The notes under the pieces: model-generated
Seen by the model: the letters and a program-made list of their open reading frames with translations, nothing else
The model's database searches: none
What the model was told of the DNA's origin: nothing
NCBI GenBank assembly: GCA_946409885.1
Contig: CAMJYF010000164.1
Coordinates: 1 to 5,319, forward strand
Source: an uncultured Clostridia bacterium
GTDB lineage: Bacteria > Bacillota > Clostridia > Oscillospirales > Acutalibacteraceae
Length of the DNA stretch: 5,319 nt
Direction of reading: 5' to 3'
Made by a program: the position numbers and the translations under genes
Part shown: positions 1 through 5,319 of the stretch, in pieces
Position numbering within the stretch: position 1 is the stretch's first letter
How the letters are laid out: each line of letters opens with the position of its first letter

Positions 1-409
1 CGAGGGCCTCCGCCGTGCGGGAGACGGCCCCCAGGTTGTCGGGGTTCTGCACGTTGTCCAAAAAGACGTACAGTCCCCGGGGATCGACCGGCGCGTCCCC
101 TTTTTTTCTTTGGCAGACGCAGAAAATGTGCTGGGAGGTCCGGGTATCGGAAAGCCTTTCCGCCGCCGCCTCGCTGAGGAAAAAGGCCTGCTTTGCCGTT
201 TTTTGCAGCAGCGCCGCCTCCGCGGGGTATTTTTCCGCCGCCGCCTCCGTCAGAAAGAGGGTTTCCACCGTCACGCCGTTTTGGGCCGCGTCCGCGCACA
301 GGCGGGCGCCCTCCAGCAGGAACAGGCCGGTCTTTTTCCGCTCCCGCCGGTCCAGCAGCGCCGCGGCGCTTTTAACGCGGGGGTTGGTTTTGGAGGTGAT
401 GATCTCCAT
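1..409 (-). CDS. TrmH/SpoU-family RNA 2'-O-methyltransferase, N-terminal half (runs off window)
   Basis: The window holds the first 136 codons; the rest lies beyond position 1. Members of this family are usually about 250-270 residues, so roughly half is visible. The protein begins MEIITSKTNPRVKSAAALL and continues with RRERKKTGLFLLEGARL, the typical start of the small substrate-binding domain (about residues 1-100) of TrmH-like enzymes. After a short linker comes YVFLDNVQNPDNLGAVSRTAEAL (residues 114-136), which is SPOUT motif 1. Its Asn125, Gly127 and Arg131 match the conserved N-x-G...R pattern, in which the arginine is catalytic in characterised TrmH proteins. By family, the enzyme would transfer a methyl group from S-adenosylmethionine to a ribose 2'-OH in tRNA or rRNA in the cytoplasm. 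The exact target nucleotide cannot be told. The start is the ATG two bases after the stop of the protease gene, with only a weak GGTG ribosome site inside that gene's end, which suggests cotranscription and translational coupling. Confidence 0.9.
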   Translation of the reverse strand, partial: MEIITSKTNPRVKSAAALLDRRERKKTGLFLLEGARLCADAAQNGVTVETLFLTEAAAEKYPAEAALLQKTAKQAFFLSEAAAERLSDTRTSQHIFCVCQRKKGDAPVDPRGLYVFLDNVQNPDNLGAVSRTAEAL

Positions 410-411
410 GG

Positions 412-1557
412 CTATTTCACCACGATATCCAGGGCGATCTCCCGGGCGATCAGCAGCAGCGCGATGAGCACCGTGGGCATCAGCCAGTAGTGGGCCGCCT
501 TATGGGGAAAGCGGGGCTGGTCGCCGGGGCGCAGCCGGGCGAAATGCCGGTTGCTGAGCACGTAGCCCACAAAGGCCAGCACGCCCAGAGCGATCGTGCC
601 GTAGGTGACGGCCAGCGACAGGACGATGCCGAGGCTTTCGCCGGAAGCGGCCACGGCGGAGGTATATAATACGGAGATGAAATTGTTGAGGAAATGCAGC
701 AGGATGTTCATCCACATGGAGCCGGTCACCACGTTGATATACCCCAGCGCCACCCCCGCCAGAATGGCGAAGGGCACCTGCATCATGTTGCCGTGCACCA
801 GCCCGAAGATGAGGGCGGAGGTGATGATGGCGAACCAGTCGCCGTAGCGGCGCAGGGGCTGCATGATAAAGCCCCGGAAGATCAGCTCCTCCAGCAGGGC
901 TGGCAGCACGGCGGTGTGGACCACCGTCAGCAGCAGCAGGCCCAGCGTTTCCGGCGCGTCGCCCTGCTGTTCCATGGCGGTTTCGTAAGAGCGGAACGTA
1001 ACGCCGACGGAGTTGGCGAACGTGACGATATAGTTGGAAAGCACGTTGCCGATAAAGCACAGCCCCAGCCCTGCGGGCACCAGCAGCACCGCCTGCCAGC
1101 CGCCCCGCGGCTTTTGGAAGGGCAGCGGTCTGTCAAAGCCGGTCACCCGCCGCGCCACGGCAAAAATCACCGTAAAGGGCAGTGCCAGACAGAACATGGA
1201 ATACATCGTCTCCGCCAGCAGCGAAAAGACCTCGTCGTTCAGATAGCGGTCGTAAAGATCGCCCACGTTGGAGAGCACAAAGGAAAAGGCCGTAGACAGC
1301 AGCAGATACAGCAGCACGCCGGTACCCGCCGCCATGCCCAGCAGCATCAGATTGCGCCGGGAGGGATCGGCAAACGCCTCCCGCAGCTTTTGCCCGAAAG
1401 ATTTTTTCGGGGGATAGTACCCGTAAGGCTGCCCGCCGTTTCCATAGGGAGAATTACCTCCCCCACCGTAGGGATAGGGCGGACGCTCCCTGTTTTGCCC
1501 ATAGGGATACTGTCCGTTCCCCCCGTTGAAGCCGTATGGGTATTCATTGTCATTCAT
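412..1557 (-). CDS. CPBP-family intramembrane glutamic protease with a Tyr/Pro/Gly-rich N-terminal tail
   Basis: This 381-residue polytopic membrane protein has the three signature motifs of the CPBP (Abi/CAAX, Rce1-like) protease family. These are EELIFRG at residues 223-229 (Glu223, Glu224, Arg228), FGLVHG at 251-256 (His255) and HFLNN at 288-292 (His288, Asn292). In characterised family members these glutamates and histidines form the active site inside the membrane. About eight hydrophobic segments can be seen, roughly at 70-95, 112-137, 153-178, 203-222, 243-256, 260-278, 308-335 and 356-377. Residues 1-50 lack a signal peptide and are unusually rich in Tyr, Pro, Gly and Asn, with YPYG at 6, 17 and 28 and PYG at 37 and 44; this tail is probably disordered and cytoplasmic. 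A basic stretch (KKSFGQKLRE) precedes the first membrane segment. The bacterial substrate is unknown; relatives are linked to peptide maturation or bacteriocin immunity. The start at 1557 is supported by an AGGTGA ribosome site 4 bases upstream. Confidence 0.9.
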   Translation of the reverse strand: MNDNEYPYGFNGGNGQYPYGQNRERPPYPYGGGGNSPYGNGGQPYGYYPPKKSFGQKLREAFADPSRRNLMLLGMAAGTGVLLYLLLSTAFSFVLSNVGDLYDRYLNDEVFSLLAETMYSMFCLALPFTVIFAVARRVTGFDRPLPFQKPRGGWQAVLLVPAGLGLCFIGNVLSNYIVTFANSVGVTFRSYETAMEQQGDAPETLGLLLLTVVHTAVLPALLEELIFRGFIMQPLRRYGDWFAIITSALIFGLVHGNMMQVPFAILAGVALGYINVVTGSMWMNILLHFLNNFISVLYTSAVAASGESLGIVLSLAVTYGTIALGVLAFVGYVLSNRHFARLRPGDQPRFPHKAAHYWLMPTVLIALLLIAREIALDIVVK

Positions 1558-1561
1558 AGTG

Positions 1562-1567
1562 TCACCT
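1562..1567 (-). promoter_or_regulatory. Ribosome binding site of the CPBP protease gene
   Basis: AGGTGA on the minus strand ends 4 bases before the ATG at 1557, and supports that start. It lies between the start codon and the first units of the GGAAGTN heptamer array, so the array ends only about ten bases upstream of the ribosome site. Confidence 0.65.
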
Positions 1568-1576
1568 GAAAAAAAT

Positions 1577-1632
1577 GAGAGTGGGAAGTCGGAAGTAAGA
1601 AGTCGGAAGTGGGAAGTGGGAAGTCGGAAGTC
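1577..1632 (+). repeat. Tandem heptamer array (GGAAGTN), left arm of the secA-CPBP intergenic element
   Basis: Seven uninterrupted 7-bp units run from 1584 to 1632: GGAAGTC, GGAAGTA, AGAAGTC, GGAAGTG, GGAAGTG, GGAAGTC, GGAAGTC. The consensus is RGAAGTN, with variation almost only at the last base. A degenerate eighth unit, GAGAGTG, occupies 1577-1583. The array lies in the leader region of the CPBP gene and is read there as its complement (NACTTCY). Because the unit is 7 bp, open frames through it read as a low-complexity Arg/Ser/Lys/Glu/Val pattern and are not genes. Confidence 0.9.
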
Positions 1633-1729
1633 TCCGGCATCGAAGGATCTCTGTCGCAGTCTCCGCAGCCTTTTGCCGAACCGTCCGGCAAAGAGCTATA
1701 TCGTATTTCAGAAAACGTCGCGTCCAAAG
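1633..1729. other. Non-coding core between the two heptamer arrays, with an internal hairpin
   Basis: This 97-bp unique core lies between the left and right heptamer arrays. It contains a perfect 7-bp inverted repeat, TTTGCCG (1672-1678) and CGGCAAA (1686-1692), around a 7-base loop. On the minus strand it also contains the imperfect direct repeat CTGCGGAGA / CTGCGACAGAGA. I see no open reading frame with a plausible ribosome site. The hairpin is not followed by a T run in either direction, so it does not look like an intrinsic terminator. It could be an internal part of a structured RNA or of a repeat element. Confidence 0.5.
1700..1727 (-). promoter_or_regulatory. Weak candidate promoter for the CPBP-methyltransferase pair
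   Basis: On the minus strand TTGGAC (1727-1722) and TACGAT (1705-1700) are separated by 16 bp. Each matches the sigma-A consensus only partly. If used, the transcript would begin near 1693, at the edge of the 1672-1692 hairpin, giving a leader of about 135 bases that contains the left heptamer array. Such matches arise by chance, so this is only a candidate. Confidence 0.2.
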
Positions 1730-1764
1730 GACTTCCGACTGACGACTTCCGACTGACGACTGAC
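1730..1764 (+). repeat. Tandem heptamer array (GACTTCC/GACTGAC), right arm of the secA-CPBP intergenic element
   Basis: Five uninterrupted 7-bp units fill this stretch: GACTTCC, GACTGAC, GACTTCC, GACTGAC, GACTGAC. GACTTCC is the exact reverse complement of GGAAGTC in the left arm. GACTGAC is a second unit type that shares the GACT core, and the two types are interleaved. The left and right arms could pair over short blocks to close a large stem around the core. The last unit overlaps the outer arm of the hairpin that contains the secA stop codon. Confidence 0.88.
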
Positions 1765-1778
1765 GCCGCCGCGCGGCG

Positions 1779-1781
<3 letters not shown>
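1761..1781 (-). terminator. Very strong GC hairpin containing the secA stop codon; possible terminator or mRNA 3'-end structure
   Basis: Read on the minus strand, TGACGCCGC pairs perfectly with GCGGCGTCA around a 3-base GCG loop, giving a 9-bp stem. The first three bases are the secA stop codon TGA. No T run follows, so this is not a standard intrinsic terminator. It may slow polymerase, protect the mRNA 3' end, or simply be the outer end of the heptamer-repeat element. The hairpin itself is certain from the sequence; its role is inferred. Confidence 0.4.
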
Positions 1782-4502
<2,721 letters not shown>

Positions 4503-4513
4503 TTCAATTAAGG

Positions 4514-4519
4514 TCCTTT
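4514..4519 (-). promoter_or_regulatory. Ribosome binding site of secA
   Basis: AAAGGA on the minus strand lies 11 bases before the ATG at 4502. The spacing is slightly long but usable. It decides the start: the upstream in-frame ATG at 4601 lies 12 bases past the nth stop, and would add 33 Phe-rich residues encoded by repeat DNA. Confidence 0.65.
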
Positions 4520-4527
4520 CTATAGGG

Positions 4528-4556
4528 AAAATAATGATAAAAGAATTAAAAGTAAA
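4528..4556 (-). promoter_or_regulatory. Weak candidate promoter for secA
   Basis: On the minus strand TTTACT (4556-4551) and TATTTT (4533-4528) are separated by 17 bp, each matching four of six consensus bases, within a strongly AT-rich stretch. Transcription would start near 4521, just upstream of the ribosome site. The -35 hexamer falls inside the heptamer repeat array. AT-rich DNA gives many such matches, so read-through from the nth promoter is also possible. Confidence 0.25.
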
Positions 4557-4582
4557 AAGTTGAAAGTGAAAAGCAAAAGTAA
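4548..4582 (+). repeat. Tandem heptamer array (RAAAGTN), left arm of the nth-secA intergenic element
   Basis: Four 7-bp units run in register: AAAAGTA (4548), AAAAGTT (4555), GAAAGTG (4562) and AAAAGCA (4569). A fifth, AAAAGTA, follows one base short of register. The consensus RAAAGTN is the AT-rich counterpart of the RGAAGTN units in the secA-CPBP gap. It lies in the secA leader and is read there as its complement. The outer edge of the array (4544-4563) takes part in a long inverted repeat with 4598-4618. Confidence 0.75.
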
Positions 4583-4597
4583 AGATCATTTTAACCC

Positions 4598-4618
4598 TCA
4601 ACTTTTAACTTTTCAATT
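4598..4618 (+). repeat. Complementary heptamer units (AACTTTT), right arm of the nth-secA element, overlapping the nth stop codon
   Basis: Two perfect AACTTTT units (4600-4606 and 4607-4613) and flanking bases form this arm. Its reverse complement matches 4544-4563 over 19 of 21 positions, with one mismatch and one gap, so a roughly 20-bp AU-rich hairpin with a 34-base loop could form in the transcript. The arm contains the nth stop codon (4613-4615). A T-rich run follows the hairpin in the direction of transcription, so weak termination after nth is possible, but the stem is much more AU-rich than in typical terminators. Confidence 0.7.
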
Positions 4619-5248
4619 TGGATGCTGCGCGTAAGCGCAGTATCCGCTCATGGGGCAGTTCTCACACCTGGGTTTCCTCGCGTCGCACACGGCGCGGCCG
4701 TGCAGCACGTTGCGGTGGCAGTAGTCGTTGCTGTCCTCCGGCGGCAGCAGATCCCGCAGGGCGAACTCCACCTTCACGGGGTCTTTGGTATCCACCAGCC
4801 CCAGCCGGTTGGAGATGCGGATCAGGTGGGTATCCGCCACCACGGCGGGCTGGCCGTACACGTCCCCCACGATCAGGTTGGCAGTCTTGCGGCCCACGCC
4901 GGGCAGGGTGGTCAGCTTTTCGATGGAATCCGGCACCACGCCGCCGAAGTCGGACAGCAGCATCCGCGCCATGCCGATCAGGTCCCGGGCCTTGTGATGA
5001 AAAAAGCCGCAGGAGCGGATCAGTTCCTCCACGTCCGCCACCGCCGCTTCGGACATCGCCTGCGCGTCCGGGTACTTTTCAAACAGCGCCGGGGTGACGA
5101 GGTTCACCCGGGCGTCGGTGCACTGGGCGGAAAGCCGCACCGCCACCAGCAGGCGGAAGGGATCGTCCGCCTCCAGCGAGCAGACCGCGCCGGGATACAG
5201 CGCCTTCAGCGCCTCGTTGGCCCGCAGGGCAACCTCTTTTTTCTCCAT
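4613..5248 (-). CDS. nth: Endonuclease III (DNA glycosylase/AP lyase)
   Basis: This 211-residue protein matches the length and motifs of endonuclease III, which removes oxidised pyrimidines from DNA and cuts the strand at the resulting abasic site in base-excision repair. The helix-hairpin-helix motif LPGVGRKTA is at 115-123, and its Lys121 aligns with the lysine nucleophile of the family. The catalytic aspartate is Asp139 in VVADTHLIRISNRLGL. The C-terminal iron-sulfur loop is complete: Cys188, 195, 198 and 204 with spacing C-x6-C-x2-C-x5-C, as in the Escherichia coli enzyme. The N-terminal LSAQCTD (39-45) replaces the LSAQATD of E. coli, a minor variation. The start at 5248 has GGAGG 9 bases upstream and a good promoter. 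secA follows after 110 bp on the same strand, with no evident functional link. Confidence 0.97.
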   Translation of the reverse strand: MEKKEVALRANEALKALYPGAVCSLEADDPFRLLVAVRLSAQCTDARVNLVTPALFEKYPDAQAMSEAAVADVEELIRSCGFFHHKARDLIGMARMLLSDFGGVVPDSIEKLTTLPGVGRKTANLIVGDVYGQPAVVADTHLIRISNRLGLVDTKDPVKVEFALRDLLPPEDSNDYCHRNVLHGRAVCDARKPRCENCPMSGYCAYAQHPN

Positions 5249-5257
5249 CCGCGCACA

Positions 5258-5262
5258 CCTCC
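5258..5262 (-). promoter_or_regulatory. Ribosome binding site of nth
   Basis: GGAGG on the minus strand, 9 bases before the ATG at 5248, is a full-strength Shine-Dalgarno site and fixes the start codon. Confidence 0.85.
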
Positions 5263-5281
5263 AGTATGGAACGTTTCCTAA

Positions 5282-5310
5282 AGTATATACAACCCCACTG
5301 GAAAAATCAA
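5282..5310 (-). promoter_or_regulatory. Sigma-A-type promoter upstream of nth
   Basis: On the minus strand TTGATT (5310-5305) and TATACT (5287-5282) are separated by exactly 17 bp. The expected transcript start is near 5275, giving a leader of about 26 bases with the GGAGG site. A 6-bp inverted repeat, TCCAGT (5302-5297) and ACTGGA (5265-5260), spans the promoter and start site and might be an operator, but its length makes chance likely. No other -35/-10 pair in the window is as good, so this is the best candidate promoter for the whole minus-strand gene run. Confidence 0.65.
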
Positions 5311-5319
5311 GTATGATTT

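Noticed and set aside
15..490. Short + strand frames at the left edge (15-467, 110-490, 193-375)
   Set aside because: They are antisense to the methyltransferase gene, whose minus-strand translation shows clear SPOUT motif 1 and the family N-terminus.
694..1569. A 291-codon open frame on the + strand opposite the CPBP protease gene
   Set aside because: The translation is His/Gln/Gly/Arg-rich low-complexity sequence, as expected from a codon-biased antisense frame. The opposite strand carries all three CPBP motifs.
1672..1692. Intrinsic terminator in the intergenic core
   Set aside because: The 7-bp stem is perfect, but no T run follows in either direction. It is therefore described only as a hairpin.
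1526..1756. Short + strand open frames across the secA-CPBP gap (also 1609-2067)
   Set aside because: Their translations are repeats of Arg/Ser/Lys/Glu/Val produced by the 7-bp array, with no plausible ribosome site or family similarity.
1577..1764. A CRISPR-like repeat array
   Set aside because: The units are 7 bp and directly abutting with no spacers of regular length, and no cas gene is nearby.
4503..4601. An upstream in-frame start that would extend SecA by 33 residues
   Set aside because: The extra residues are Phe/Ile-rich only because the heptamer repeat reads as CTTTT-type codons. SecA proteins normally start at MSLIKKLFG or similar, and the AAAGGA site fits the start at 4502.
4622..5281. 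A 219-codon open frame on the + strand opposite nth
   Set aside because: It is a shadow of nth, which has intact catalytic and iron-sulfur motifs, a promoter and a strong ribosome site.

Overview
This window is a compact, GC-rich stretch of bacterial chromosome. All four recognisable genes lie on the minus strand, so transcription runs from high to low coordinates: nth (endonuclease III), secA (preprotein translocase ATPase), a CPBP-family membrane protease, and the first half of a SpoU/TrmH-type RNA methyltransferase that runs off the left edge. The SecA sequence, the purine-rich Shine-Dalgarno sites and the style of the methyltransferase N-terminus suggest a high-GC Gram-positive anaerobe of the Clostridia, perhaps an Oscillospirales/Ruminococcaceae-type gut organism. 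That assignment is a judgement from sequence style, not from a search.

Layout from right to left, the direction of transcription. At 5319-5249 there is a good sigma-A-type promoter (TTGATT, 17 bp, TATACT) and a strong GGAGG ribosome site. nth follows at 5248-4613 and is complete, with its catalytic Lys/Asp pair and four-cysteine iron-sulfur loop. A 110-bp AT-rich gap at 4612-4503 contains inverted heptamer repeats. secA occupies 4502-1779 and is complete, including the C-terminal zinc motif. A 221-bp gap at 1778-1558 is largely filled by a second, GC-rich inverted heptamer-repeat element. The CPBP protease lies at 1557-412, and only 2 bases separate its stop from the methyltransferase start at 409, so those two are almost certainly cotranscribed.

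The genes are housekeeping functions (DNA base-excision repair, protein export, a membrane protease, RNA modification) with no obvious shared pathway. I see no phage, transposase, CRISPR, toxin-antitoxin or defence module, and no tRNA or rRNA gene.

The most interesting feature is outside the genes. Both larger intergenic gaps carry the same architecture: a tandem array of 7-bp units of the form RRAAGTN, a spacer, then an array of the complementary form. One version is GC-rich (GGAAGTN) and the other AT-rich (AAAAGTN). In both cases the element reaches into the stop codon of the upstream gene. This may be a family of heptameric intergenic repeats in this genome. Its spread and function cannot be judged from this window.
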